From: Porphyrobacter sp. AAP60
GTDB lineage: Bacteria > Pseudomonadota > Alphaproteobacteria > Sphingomonadales > Sphingomonadaceae
Assembly: GCF_001296025.1 (NCBI RefSeq)
Contig: NZ_LJHV01000021.1
Location: 1 to 64,000, forward strand
Length of the DNA stretch: 64,000 nt
Reading direction: 5' to 3'
The notes under the pieces were generated by a model. That model did no database searches. It saw nothing but the letters and a program-made list of their open reading frames with translations, and was not told the DNA's origin. A program made the translations under genes and the position numbers. Shown here piece by piece: positions 26,841 through 35,658 of this stretch. The first letter of the stretch is position 1. Every line of letters starts with the position of its first letter.

Positions 26841-27470
26841 TCATTGCCCCGGCACGCGCGAATGGTTGGCAAGCCGCCCCATGATGGCGGCGACATAGTT
26901 TCGGGTCTCGCGGATATTAGGGATTCCCCCTGCCCGCTCCACGCGGCCCGGCCCGGCATTATAAGCCGCCAGCGCCTTTTCGAGATCGCCGTCAAACCGG
27001 TCGAGCTGTTCGCGCAGATACCGCGCCCCGCCTTCGAGGTTCTGGAACGGATCGGCGGAATTGACACCGAGATAGCGCGCCGTGCCCGGCATCAGTTGCG
27101 CGAGGCCCCGCGCGCCGACCGGCGACACGGCATCCTCACGCCAGCGGCTTTCCTGCCACACCAGCGCTTCCAGCAGGCTGGGCGACAGATCGAACCGTGC
27201 CGCCAGTTCGGCCATTTTGGCGGTGTAGCGCGGCGGAATGCCGGCAGCATGGCGGGCGGGATCGGCAATTGCATGTTCGGGCAAGGCCACCCCTTCGAAC
27301 ATTTCCATCGCAGCAGCCGCCGGATCGCCAGCAGCCGGCGCAGCCACCAGTGGCCCTGCCACCCAGCGCGCGCCGCCTGCGTCCAGTTCGAGCACATCGG
27401 CCCGCGCCCCGGAAGCGAGACTTACCAACATCGCTGCACAGATAACGCGGCCCGCCGCGGCGAGAATCAT
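26841..27470 (-). CDS. Lytic transglycosylase (VirB1-like)
   Basis: Protein of about 209 residues with a signal peptide and an SLT domain: LSPSLLEALVWQESRWREDAVSPVGARGLAQLMPGTARYLGV, with the catalytic Glu in WQES, then YLREQLDRFDGDLEKALAAYNAGPGRVE and TRNYV. It would open peptidoglycan for the secretion machine, as VirB1 does. The ATG at 27470 follows GGAGGGCGGAG. It is the first gene of the secretion operon; the 180 bp upstream hold its promoter but no gene. Confidence 0.9.
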   Translation of the reverse strand: MILAAAGRVICAAMLVSLASGARADVLELDAGGARWVAGPLVAAPAAGDPAAAAMEMFEGVALPEHAIADPARHAAGIPPRYTAKMAELAARFDLSPSLLEALVWQESRWREDAVSPVGARGLAQLMPGTARYLGVNSADPFQNLEGGARYLREQLDRFDGDLEKALAAYNAGPGRVERAGGIPNIRETRNYVAAIMGRLANHSRVPGQ

Positions 27471-27654
27471 GTCTCCGCCCTCCAGAATGCCCCCAATGTC
27501 TAACCTAAATGACAAGCAGGTGACAGTCTTGCGAAACCACCTTGTTCAAGAGCAGGCGGCAGGCAGCAAAACGGGCAGGCTGCATCATCTGCAACCCGCC
27601 CGTGGCAGCGGTTCGGTGCGACCCGAGGGTCGCCTTTATCACTGCGCCTTTGCC

Positions 27655-28059
27655 TCAGTCGCGATAGGTCAACTGCCCTGCGCGGGCCGATGCCGGACGG
27701 AATTCGCCGCGTTCGAGCATCTTGATCGCCTTGCGTGCCAGCCTGCGCGAATCGGTGGCAGCACCGCCCGCAGTCTCCAGTTCGACCACTTCATGGCAGG
27801 CGAGTGCCGCTTCGAATGCTGTGCGCGCCTTGGCATCATCGCCGCGCTGGGCGTGAGCAATGCCGAGGTTGATCAGCACGGCTGCATCATGAGGATTGGC
27901 AGCGCTTGCCTTTTCCAGAACGGCAAGCGCTTCATCCCCGCGCCCGGCGACAAGCGGCTGGGCGGCCAGATCGCCCATATGGGCAACCGGCGCGGCATTG
28001 AGCGGCGCAGGCAGCGGAGTGGCGGCGAACAGCGCTGCGACAAGAATGGTGACGGACAT
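27655..28059 (-). CDS. Small secreted TPR-repeat protein
   Basis: Protein of about 134 residues: a signal peptide (ending near LNAAP), then about two TPR-like helical repeats with GDEALAVLEKASAANPHDAAVLINLGIAHAQRGDDAKARTAFEAAL. The ATG at 28059 follows GAGGGAG; a TTG two codons earlier is not needed. It is separated from the secretion operon by 185 bp and divergent from the lipoprotein gene. A periplasmic protein-interaction role is likely; partner unknown. Confidence 0.75.
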   Translation of the reverse strand: MSVTILVAALFAATPLPAPLNAAPVAHMGDLAAQPLVAGRGDEALAVLEKASAANPHDAAVLINLGIAHAQRGDDAKARTAFEAALACHEVVELETAGGAATDSRRLARKAIKMLERGEFRPASARAGQLTYRD

Positions 28060-28129
28060 CGGCAAGTCTCCCTCGTTTCAGGAGAGCATAGTGACTCAGT
28101 CAGCAGCGGAGTGCAACAAAACTGAAACA

Positions 28130-28147
28130 TTGTAATTTTTCTGTAAT
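28130..28147 (+). promoter_or_regulatory. Pho-box-like direct repeat
   Basis: TTGTAAT, TTTT, CTGTAAT: two heptamers with an 11-nt period, which is the architecture bound by PhoB-type regulators (CTGTCAT repeats). Orientation matches the plus-strand lipoprotein gene, and a possible -10 (TTATTGT, about 28161) follows at suitable distance. This would leave a leader of about 200 nt. Confidence 0.5.
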
Positions 28148-28198
28148 GTAAAACGCCATCTTATTGTTTCCAATGCCTTGTTTTATGAAATGACGCCC

Positions 28199-28223
28199 TG
28201 ACCGCAAACCCGGCTTGCGGTCA
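28199..28223. repeat. Hairpin in the lipoprotein leader region
   Basis: Perfect 9-bp arms TGACCGCAA and TTGCGGTCA around a 7-nt loop, followed on the plus strand by a pyrimidine-rich stretch. It would lie in the 5' leader if transcription starts near the Pho-box-like site. It may act as an attenuator or operator; two more GGTCAT/GTCAT words follow within 60 bp. Confidence 0.4.
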
Positions 28224-28370
28224 TATTTGTCTTTCTTCGGTCATAATCTTCAAACTGCAACGCAACTGTCATGCTGCAAGAAATCCGTCACGCGGCCACC
28301 CTAGCGAGCCTCAGGCGCACCAAATCCGTCGCGCTCAATCGATTCTCGGCACTTTAGGGGACCGCTCGCT

Positions 28371-29939
28371 GTGAAAAATATTCAACGCACTCTGATTCTG
28401 GGTTGCAGCCTGGTTGCTCTGGCTGGCTGTGGCGCGGATGAAATCGTCTCGCCGGGTACCAGCGGCGACATCATCATCAACAACCCGCCGCCGACACCCG
28501 CGCCGACCCCGACCCCGACGCCTACCCAGGCGCAGGTCACTCCGGCAGCAGGCTGTCCGACGATTGCATCGACTGGCGGCCTTGTAGATGCCGGCACGAT
28601 CGACAACACCCCCACTGGCAGCTACCGCGTGTGCCGTCTGCCGGCGCGCTTCACCGCGTCTGACACGCTGCCCTTCATCCGCGGGCTGCTTTACGAAATT
28701 CCGGGCCGTGTCGAAGTCGGCGCTGATCGTGGCTTTGCCAGCACCGGCACCACCGTGACCCTTACGATCAACCCCGGCGTGATCCTGTTCGCACAGCAGG
28801 ATTCCTACCTTGTCGTGAACCGCGGGAATGCGATCCAGTCGAACGGGACTGCCGATCGTCCGATCATCTGGACTAGCCGCGACAACGTGCTTGGCGTCGC
28901 CGATGACAACAGCCAGCAGCAGTGGGGCGGCGTCGTGCTGCTCGGCCGCGCGCCGCATTCGGATTGTTCGACCGGCGTGTTCAACACCACCGCCAACCCG
29001 AACGCCAACCCGACCTGCGAAGGACGGCTTGAAGGCGCTGCGATTGCCACCCCGTTCGGCGGTGCCAATCGGGAGGATAGCTCCGGCTCGTTCCGGTTCA
29101 ACCAGATCCGTTTTTCGGGCTTCGAACTGGCGCCCAACAACGAACTCCAGGCATTGACCACCGGCGGAGCGGGTTCGGGTACGGTGATCGAGAACTTGCT
29201 ATCGTTCAACAGCTCGGATGACGGCGTCGAATTCTTCGGCGGCGTGCTCAACATGCGCAACTTTGCAGTCATCGGCGCGTCGGACGATTCGCTCGATGTC
29301 GATACTGGCGCTGACATCACGCTTGATACCGTGATTGCGGTGCAGCGCTCGAACACGGGTGACCGCATCATCGAACTCGATTCGCCCAACGTGTCGGATC
29401 GCACCCCGTCCAACGCCATTCCGCAAACCCGCTTCCAGGTGAACAACTTCACCTTCGTGGCGCGTGCCGGTACGCCGCAGGTCATTCAGGCACGCGGTGG
29501 CGCCGCGCTGGGTCTGACCAACGGCGTGATCCGCGCTGGCACCAACCACTGCTTCCAGATCGACGAGCCGACGACGCTCGCTGCTCTGATCGGGGTGGAC
29601 TCGGTGGTCGGCAATTGCCCCGACGGCAACGTCGCGCGCGGCGGTGGGGGCGTGACCAACGATCAAGCGCTGGCTGCGATCAATGGCGGCACCAATAACA
29701 ACTTCGCCTTCACCATCACGCTCACCAACAATGTGGTGAACGGTGCAGGCGAAACCGGCCGCACGGCATTCAACGCCAACACCCGGTCGACCTTCTTCCC
29801 GACCCGCGCCTTCATCGGTGCGATCGAGAACGACGCGGCGCTGACCAGTATCTTCGGCAACTGGACCTGCAATTCGTCGATCCAGAACTTCGGCAGCACC
29901 AACGGCAACTGCACGTCGCTGCCGGTCTACCCGGCCTAA
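28371..29939 (+). CDS. Secreted lipoprotein of unknown function, paired with TonB receptor
   Basis: Protein of 522 residues with a lipoprotein signal (LVALAGC, lipid Cys at 20), a Pro/Thr-rich spacer (PAPTPTPTPT) and a long Ser/Asn/Gly-rich domain with repeated short beta strands (LTINPGVILFAQ, IIWTSRDNV, FSGFEL, NMRNFAVIGASDDSLDVDTGADITLDTVIAVQ), which suggests a right-handed beta-helix. The GTG start follows AGGGGACC. Several Cys pairs near the termini may form disulphides. A terminator-like hairpin and then a TonB receptor follow, so it may be a surface or periplasmic substrate-capture partner. I do not recognise a named family. Confidence 0.8.
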   Translation: MKNIQRTLILGCSLVALAGCGADEIVSPGTSGDIIINNPPPTPAPTPTPTPTQAQVTPAAGCPTIASTGGLVDAGTIDNTPTGSYRVCRLPARFTASDTLPFIRGLLYEIPGRVEVGADRGFASTGTTVTLTINPGVILFAQQDSYLVVNRGNAIQSNGTADRPIIWTSRDNVLGVADDNSQQQWGGVVLLGRAPHSDCSTGVFNTTANPNANPTCEGRLEGAAIATPFGGANREDSSGSFRFNQIRFSGFELAPNNELQALTTGGAGSGTVIENLLSFNSSDDGVEFFGGVLNMRNFAVIGASDDSLDVDTGADITLDTVIAVQRSNTGDRIIELDSPNVSDRTPSNAIPQTRFQVNNFTFVARAGTPQVIQARGGAALGLTNGVIRAGTNHCFQIDEPTTLAALIGVDSVVGNCPDGNVARGGGGVTNDQALAAINGGTNNNFAFTITLTNNVVNGAGETGRTAFNANTRSTFFPTRAFIGAIENDAALTSIFGNWTCNSSIQNFGSTNGNCTSLPVYPA

Positions 29940-29957
29940 GCTGCGGACATGATACCC

Positions 29958-30001
29958 GAGGGGGTGAGGCCGCAACATAACGCTGCGCCTCCCCCCCTTT
30001 T
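29958..30001 (+). terminator. Rho-independent terminator-like hairpin
   Basis: A GAGGGGGTGAGGC arm pairs imperfectly with GCGCCTCCCCCC and is followed by TTTT. It stands 20 bp after the lipoprotein stop and before the TonB receptor, so it may reduce rather than stop transcription into that gene. Confidence 0.55.
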
Positions 30002-30067
30002 CGCATTTTCGGGCTGCGCCGCAGCCTTCGATACACAACAGGCCAATTTATGAGGGGGTCCTCACCT

Positions 30068-32773
30068 ATGTCGACCGGCACGCGCCTGGCAGGGCTGCTG
30101 CTTTTCACCACCGCGCTCACTGTGCCGTCCGTGCTTGCAGCACAGGATACGCAAAGCCCGGATGACACCGCCGTGCAGGCCGAGGGCACGCCGCCGGAGC
30201 AGGAAATCCAGGATACCGATATTTCGGTTCCGGGTGGCGGGATCATCGTGACCGGAAGGCGTAACCGCGATCCGGCGCGCAATTCGGGACAGGTGCTCAA
30301 CGTCTTGTCCGAAGCCGACATAGCCCGCACCGGCGAAGGCGACATTGCCGGCGCGCTGGCGCGTGTCAGCGGCCTTTCGCTGGTTGGCAACGGGCGGGTG
30401 TTCGTGCGCGGGCTTGGCGATCGTTATTCGCTCGCTTTGCTGAACGGCCTGCCGCTTCCCAGCCCCGAACCTTTGAGCCGCGTCGTGCCGCTCGATATCT
30501 TCCCGACCAGCGTGATCGCATCATCTCTGGTGCAGAAAACCTATTCTGCCAACTTCCCCGGCGAATTCGGCGGCGGGGTGATCAACCTTACCACCAAGGC
30601 GATCCCGACCGAGGATTTCCTCACCGTCAGCTTCACCGGTAGCGGCGATACCGAAACCACCTTCCAGAACGGGCTGACATATTTCGGCAGCCGTTGGGAC
30701 ACCTTCGGCTTCGACAATGGCAACCGCGATTTTCCCACCGCGCTGCAAGGCCTGATCGACAGCGGCACCCGCGTCAATGATGCGCCCGCCGATGTGCAAC
30801 GCCAGCTGGCCGGGCAGATCATGCCGCTCAATCTGGTGACGCTGCAAAAGAACGATGTTCTGCCGATGAACTTTTCTGCCAACCTCACCGGCGGCGGGTC
30901 GTTCGAGGTCGGCGATGGGAATTACCTTGGCATTATCGCCACTGCCGGGATCACCAATTCCTGGCGCAACCGTTCGGTCACAAGCCAGCAGTTCGGCGAT
31001 GCGGAAGCGGGCGACATCATCTTCGATTCGCAGAACTTCATCACCGACAACAAGGTGTTGGTGAATGCACTGGTCGGCGTTGGGCTGGATATCGGCGAAC
31101 ACACGATCCGCTGGACCAACCTGTATATCCGCGACACCCTGAAGACCGCGCGGCTGGCACAGGGCACGGATGCCTTCACCGATGTTTCGCGCCCGTTCGA
31201 TTTCCAGACCCAGCAGACCGGCTGGTTCGAACGCCAGCTGATGGACACGCAGCTGGTTGCCGAATTCAACTTCGACAAGCTGGAGCTAGATTTGCGCGGC
31301 GGCTATGCCCGCACCGATCGCGAGGCGCCCTATAACGCCATCGTCCCCTATATCCGCACCAACATTCCGGGCGATCCCTTCGGCGACAAATACGTGGTCG
31401 ATGTCGGCGCGCTGGTTGGCGGGACGGAACGCATCCAGGTGGGTTTTGAAGACCTGCAGGAAGAATTGTGGTTCGGCGGGGCAGATGTCACCTATGCGAT
31501 CACCGACACGCTGTCGTTAACCGCGGGCTATGCCTATACGGAAACCACCCGCCGATCGCTGTCCTTCATCGTGCGCCCGCTGATCGGATCGAGCGCCGAT
31601 CTCACCACGGCACTGCGCGCGTTGGGCCTGCGGCGTCCGGGCGACATCATCAACGGCGCGACGCTGGCGACCGATGCTGACGGCGTGGGCTTCTTCAACG
31701 TGACCGTTTCCGATCCTACGCCGTTCCCGGTGTTCGATGCGGCGCTGACCATTCATGCAGGCTACGGCCTTGCGCGGTTCCGCCCGACTGACCGGGTGAA
31801 CATCGAAGCCGGTGTGCGCTACGAAGACGGGCTGCAGGTGGCGGCCCCCGATCTGACCTTCGGCGGCGGCAACCTCGCCAACCCGACGCGGATCGCCAAT
31901 GACTACTTCCTGCCATCGGCCACGGTGACGTGGGAGCCGATCGACGATCTGCAGCTGCGTTTCGCGGCATCGCAGACCATCGCCCGCCCGCAGTTCCGCG
32001 AGCTGGTGGAGCAGACTTATTTCGATCCGGAATCCAACCGCCGTTTCCGCGGCAACCCGTTCCTGCAGGATAGCGAGCTGATCAATCTCGAAGCGCGCGC
32101 CGAATATTACATGGGCGGGCCCAACCGGGTGAGCCTGGCGGGCTTCTTCAAGAAGATCGACAACCCGATCGAAAACTTCCTGATCACGGCGCCCGGCATC
32201 ATCGAAACCAGCTATGCCAACGCCCCCGAAGCCGAGCTTTACGGGGCAGAGCTTGATGTCGCCTATGGTATCGATCTGGCCGACTGGGGCGGCCTTTTCG
32301 AAACCAAGCAGTTCCTGATCATCGGCAACTACACCTACACCCAATCGAACATTTCGGTGGGTGCGGCTGACCTCGCGCCGATCCCGGGGGCCATCGGCCA
32401 GCCCGCCAGCCAGCTGTTCGACGATGGCGCACCGCTGGTCGGCCAGTCGGATCACGTGGCGAACCTTTCGTTCGGGATCGAGGATACCGACAAGGTCCAG
32501 CAGTTTACCGTATTGTTCAACTATGCGAGCGAGCGTGTGACTCTACGCGGCGGGGCGCTGCCCGATGTGGTGGAAGACCCCGGCCTGACCATCGATCTGG
32601 TTGCGCGTTCCGAAGTGAAACTGGGCGGCGTGCCGGTGGAGCTGAGCTTCGAGGCGCGCAACATCACCGGGCGCGACAACTTCGAGTTCCAGCAGCTGGG
32701 CGCCAACCGTGCCGAGATCAACACCTTCGATGTCGGCACCAGCTTCGCGATCGGGATCAAGGCGCAATTTTAA
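30068..32773 (+). CDS. TonB-dependent receptor, phosphate-locus candidate
   Basis: Outer-membrane receptor of about 901 residues with a signal peptide (ending VLAAQ), plug motifs (GNGRVFVRGLGDRYSLALLNGLPLPSPEPLSRVVPLDIFP and GEFGGGVINLTTK) and a large barrel ending IGIKAQF. The plug type with VRGLGDRY and FPGEFGGG resembles large sphingomonad/Caulobacter receptors. The ATG at 30068 is chosen because GAGGGGG lies upstream; ATG at 30050 contains that site. Co-transcription with the upstream lipoprotein is likely. The ligand is unknown; the Pho-box-like repeat suggests a phosphorus compound. Confidence 0.92.
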   Translation: MSTGTRLAGLLLFTTALTVPSVLAAQDTQSPDDTAVQAEGTPPEQEIQDTDISVPGGGIIVTGRRNRDPARNSGQVLNVLSEADIARTGEGDIAGALARVSGLSLVGNGRVFVRGLGDRYSLALLNGLPLPSPEPLSRVVPLDIFPTSVIASSLVQKTYSANFPGEFGGGVINLTTKAIPTEDFLTVSFTGSGDTETTFQNGLTYFGSRWDTFGFDNGNRDFPTALQGLIDSGTRVNDAPADVQRQLAGQIMPLNLVTLQKNDVLPMNFSANLTGGGSFEVGDGNYLGIIATAGITNSWRNRSVTSQQFGDAEAGDIIFDSQNFITDNKVLVNALVGVGLDIGEHTIRWTNLYIRDTLKTARLAQGTDAFTDVSRPFDFQTQQTGWFERQLMDTQLVAEFNFDKLELDLRGGYARTDREAPYNAIVPYIRTNIPGDPFGDKYVVDVGALVGGTERIQVGFEDLQEELWFGGADVTYAITDTLSLTAGYAYTETTRRSLSFIVRPLIGSSADLTTALRALGLRRPGDIINGATLATDADGVGFFNVTVSDPTPFPVFDAALTIHAGYGLARFRPTDRVNIEAGVRYEDGLQVAAPDLTFGGGNLANPTRIANDYFLPSATVTWEPIDDLQLRFAASQTIARPQFRELVEQTYFDPESNRRFRGNPFLQDSELINLEARAEYYMGGPNRVSLAGFFKKIDNPIENFLITAPGIIETSYANAPEAELYGAELDVAYGIDLADWGGLFETKQFLIIGNYTYTQSNISVGAADLAPIPGAIGQPASQLFDDGAPLVGQSDHVANLSFGIEDTDKVQQFTVLFNYASERVTLRGGALPDVVEDPGLTIDLVARSEVKLGGVPVELSFEARNITGRDNFEFQQLGANRAEINTFDVGTSFAIGIKAQF

Positions 32774-32779
32774 GGGAGA

Positions 32780-32803
32780 GCCGCCGCCCCTCCGGGCGGC
32801 GGC
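32780..32803 (+). terminator. Strong GC hairpin after the TonB receptor
   Basis: Perfect 10-bp arms GCCGCCGCCC and GGGCGGCGGC with a CTCC loop start 6 bp past the receptor stop. Only a short T-poor tail (TTCCTCGCT) follows, so intrinsic termination may be inefficient. The next gene is convergent. Confidence 0.6.
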
Positions 32804-32920
32804 TTCCTCGCTCACACGATCTGACGATCGCATCGCTGCGGGCGCGCGGTCGCGCTTGCGGGCCTTTCAGGCCCGGGTCAGCCCATCAGCGAAATGTGCG
32901 AAAGGCCACCCTCTCCCCGA

Positions 32921-33595
32921 TTACCCCAGATCGAAGACGTACCCCAGCGACCTGACCGTCCGCAGCGGGTTGCCGCCACCTGCGGCCTTGATCGCGCGGC
33001 GCAGGCGGCCGATCCACACATCCACCGTGCGTTCGTCAATCGGCGGTTCGCGCTTGCCCAGCCCGTTGATCAGATCATCGCGCGTCAGCACGCGGTTGGG
33101 ATTTTCGGCGAAATAACGCAGCAGCCGGAATTCGTTGGGCCTCAGCACAATCGGCTCCTCGTCCCAGCGCGCCTGCAAGGCTGCCATGTCGATGGTCAGT
33201 GCGCCCAGTTCGAACCGCCGCGTGGCAAGCCGTTCGCTGGTGCGCGATTGCAGTGCCAGCACCCGGTCCAGTACGGCGGTGCGGGTGAGCGGGCCGATCA
33301 CATAATCATCAGCCCCCGCCCGCAAGGCGCGGCGGCGATCTTCGGCATCGTCTTCTTCCAGCACCATGGTGACGTGCGCGTCAGCCGTGCGGGTATCCGA
33401 TCGCAAGCGGCGGCACATTTCCAGCCCCGCCAGTTCCGGCAGCACCCAGTCGATAAATGCCCACATCGGCCCTTCGACCAAACGCCGCGGCCCATCGGGC
33501 CCCAGCCTGTCAAAGGTGAAGCGGCGTTGATCGTGGACGAAATCATCCAGGCTTTCGCCCAACTCGCTCGTCAGGAAGATATTGACGACATCCAT
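32921..33595 (-). CDS. OmpR/PhoB-type response regulator with atypical receiver
   Basis: Protein of 224 residues. A receiver-like domain (residues 1-110) keeps the phospho-acceptor-like Asp in AFIDWVLPELAG. It lacks the usual N-terminal acidic pair, and the conserved Lys of the K-P loop is replaced (DDYVIGPL, Gly where Lys is expected). The C-terminal winged helix is canonical: LRPNEFRLLRYFAENPNRVLTRDDLINGLG, RTVDVWIGRLRRAI and LRTVRSLGYVFDLG. No sensor kinase gene is adjacent. It is convergent with the receptor and may act without classical phosphorylation. Whether it binds the site at 28130-28147 is a guess. Confidence 0.88.
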   Translation of the reverse strand: MDVVNIFLTSELGESLDDFVHDQRRFTFDRLGPDGPRRLVEGPMWAFIDWVLPELAGLEMCRRLRSDTRTADAHVTMVLEEDDAEDRRRALRAGADDYVIGPLTRTAVLDRVLALQSRTSERLATRRFELGALTIDMAALQARWDEEPIVLRPNEFRLLRYFAENPNRVLTRDDLINGLGKREPPIDERTVDVWIGRLRRAIKAAGGGNPLRTVRSLGYVFDLG

Positions 33596-33687
33596 GCTGC
33601 TTGCCCCGGTTTGATGCCGGAGTGCCGCAGGTGTGTGACGCGTTTATGACGGGATTACAGCGAGGAGTCGTATTCCGAAAAGGAAGG

Positions 33688-34428
33688 TCAGGACAGCGTC
33701 AGGCCGCCATCGACCACCACCGTCTGCCCGGTGATGTAGGATGACAGCGGAGAGGCGAGGAACAGCGCCGCCCCCGCCATATCCTCGGGCGTGCCAACGC
33801 GGCGCAGGGGGATCGCCTTGAGCGTCGCCTCCAGCCGTTCGGGGTGATCGGTGGTCACCGATGTGAGCTTGGTCGGCACCAGCCCCGGAGCGATGCCGTT
33901 GACGCGGATCCCATCGCGTGCCCAGGCCTCGCCCAACGTCTTGGTGAGGCTCGCCGCGCCAGCCTTCGATGCCGCATAGGCAGGCGTGCCGATGGTCGAT
34001 TTGAACGCTGCAACGCTGGAAACAATGATGATCGCGCCCTTGGCTGCGGCCAGCGCGGGGTGGAAGGCGCGGGCGGCGTCCATCACCGAATTGAGGTTGA
34101 TATCGACCACCGCATCCCAGCCCTCGCGGGTGAACTCCTGCCGTCCGTAGCGCACCGTGCCTTGGGAGAGGACCAGCACATCGAGCGGGCCGAAATCCCC
34201 CGCCAGCCGGTCAGCCGCGTCGCGGTCCGTCAGGTCAAGCTGGCGGTAATCGAGCCCGGTGAAATCGGCGTCCTCAGCCTCAAGGTAATCGCCATAGTCA
34301 GGACGGGTGCCGGTGACAGTAACGCTCGCCCCGCGCTGGCGGAAGCCATGCGCGATACCGTTCCCGATCCCGCTCGACCCGCCGATGACGAGGACGTGTT
34401 TGCCGGTGAAGTCGAGGGGTTCGATCAT
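33688..34428 (-). CDS. Short-chain dehydrogenase/reductase
   Basis: Protein of 246 residues: VLVIGGSSGIGNGIAHGFRQRGA nucleotide site, catalytic Ser in IIIVSSVAAF, YAASKAGAASLTK, and the C-terminal GQTVVVDGGLTLS typical of classical SDRs. The ATG at 34428 begins 2 bp after the acyl-CoA dehydrogenase stop, with CGGAG upstream, so the pair is an operon. A much longer frame is open on the 5' side but overlaps that gene. The substrate is likely a hydroxyacyl or alcohol. Confidence 0.92.
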   Translation of the reverse strand: MIEPLDFTGKHVLVIGGSSGIGNGIAHGFRQRGASVTVTGTRPDYGDYLEAEDADFTGLDYRQLDLTDRDAADRLAGDFGPLDVLVLSQGTVRYGRQEFTREGWDAVVDINLNSVMDAARAFHPALAAAKGAIIIVSSVAAFKSTIGTPAYAASKAGAASLTKTLGEAWARDGIRVNGIAPGLVPTKLTSVTTDHPERLEATLKAIPLRRVGTPEDMAGAALFLASPLSSYITGQTVVVDGGLTLS

Positions 34429-34430
34429 GA

Positions 34431-35573
34431 TCAAATACTCCGCGAGATCACTTCCTTCATGATCTCGTTCGTGCCGCCGAAAATCCGCGTCACGCGCGCA
34501 TCGCGCCACAGGCGCGCGATGGCGTATTCGTTCATGTAGCCCGCCCCGCCGTGGAGTTGCAGCGCGGTGTCGCAGCATTCCCATTGCAGGTCGGTATGCC
34601 ACAGCTTGGCAGCGCTTGCCTCGTCTGTCGTCAGTTCGCCCGCGAGGTGCTTGCGGATTGCCCAATCCAGATGCGCCCAGCCGACTTGCAGCTTGGCCTT
34701 CAGGTCGGCGAGCGTGAACTTGGTGTTCTGGAATTCGAACACGGTCTTGCCGAACGCCTTGCGCTCCTTGGTGAATGTCACCGCCTCGTCAAACGCCCGC
34801 TGCGCTGCCGCCTGCGCGCCGACCGCGATGCTGAGCCGTTCCTGCGGCAATTCCTGCATCAGGTGCACAAACCCCATGCCTTCCGCGCCGAGGATATTGG
34901 TCATCGGCACGCGGCAATCGCTGAAGAACAGTTCGGAGGTATCCGCGCCGTGCTGCCCGATCTTGTCGAGGTTGCGCCCGCGTTCAAACCCCGGCGTATC
35001 GGCATCGACCAGCACCAGCGAAATGCCTTTCGATCCCAGTTCGGGATCGGTCTTGGCCACCACGATCACGCAATCGGCGTTCTGGCCGTTGGTGATGTAG
35101 GTTTTCGACCCGTTGATGACGAGGTGGTTGCCGTCCTTCTTGGCGGTGGTGCGGATGCCCTGAAGATCTGACCCTGCGCCCGGTTCGGTCATGGCAATGG
35201 CAGTGATGATGTCACCGCTAACCATGCCGGGCAGGTATTTTGCACGCTGTTCGGGGGTGCCGAGCCGTTCGAAATAGCTGGCCGTAATGTCGTTCTGGAG
35301 CGTGAAGCCGGCGGATGATCCGAGGTAAGAGATTTCCTCGGTCAGCACGCAGTTGAAGCCGAAATCGAGACCGAGGCCGCCATTTTCCTCTTTCACTGTC
35401 ATGCACAGCATCCCGGCGTCACCAACAGCCTTCCAGACGGAACGCGGGACGATGCCGTTGGCTTCGTGTTCGTCCATGTGCGGGGTGAGAGCTTCTGCAA
35501 AAACCTTGCGGACAGTGTCGCGGAAAGCCTCGTGGTCTTCGTTATAGGCGGTGCGATAGGAGGTCGCGAGCAT
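34431..35573 (-). CDS. Acyl-CoA dehydrogenase (second copy)
   Basis: FAD-dependent acyl-CoA dehydrogenase of 380 residues, strikingly similar to the one at 10892-12037: identical AIAMTEPGAGSDLQGIRT, NLDKIGQH, KAFGKTVF and LHGGAGYMNEY. As there, the medium-chain Glu position is Gly (FGGTNEIMKE), with QERLSI conserved. The ATG at 35573 follows GGAGAG. It is coupled to an SDR. Probably a paralogue with a different substrate. Confidence 0.93.
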   Translation of the reverse strand: MLATSYRTAYNEDHEAFRDTVRKVFAEALTPHMDEHEANGIVPRSVWKAVGDAGMLCMTVKEENGGLGLDFGFNCVLTEEISYLGSSAGFTLQNDITASYFERLGTPEQRAKYLPGMVSGDIITAIAMTEPGAGSDLQGIRTTAKKDGNHLVINGSKTYITNGQNADCVIVVAKTDPELGSKGISLVLVDADTPGFERGRNLDKIGQHGADTSELFFSDCRVPMTNILGAEGMGFVHLMQELPQERLSIAVGAQAAAQRAFDEAVTFTKERKAFGKTVFEFQNTKFTLADLKAKLQVGWAHLDWAIRKHLAGELTTDEASAAKLWHTDLQWECCDTALQLHGGAGYMNEYAIARLWRDARVTRIFGGTNEIMKEVISRSI

Positions 35574-35658
35574 GGGGTTCTCTCCGGCAAACAGGTTTTG
35601 ATTTGCCACGATAGAACAGGGCCGGCGCGCGGCGGTCAAGCGCGAAAGTGGTGGGCGG

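Noticed and set aside
19567..27470. The type IV operon as part of a conjugative or integrative element
   Set aside because: No relaxase, VirD4 coupling protein, integrase, direct repeats or origin of transfer are visible, and flanking genes are ordinary chromosomal ones.
27618..27633. Small inverted repeat GCGACCC/GGGTCGC as a terminator of the TPR gene
   Set aside because: The loop would be only 2 nt and no T-tract follows on the minus strand.
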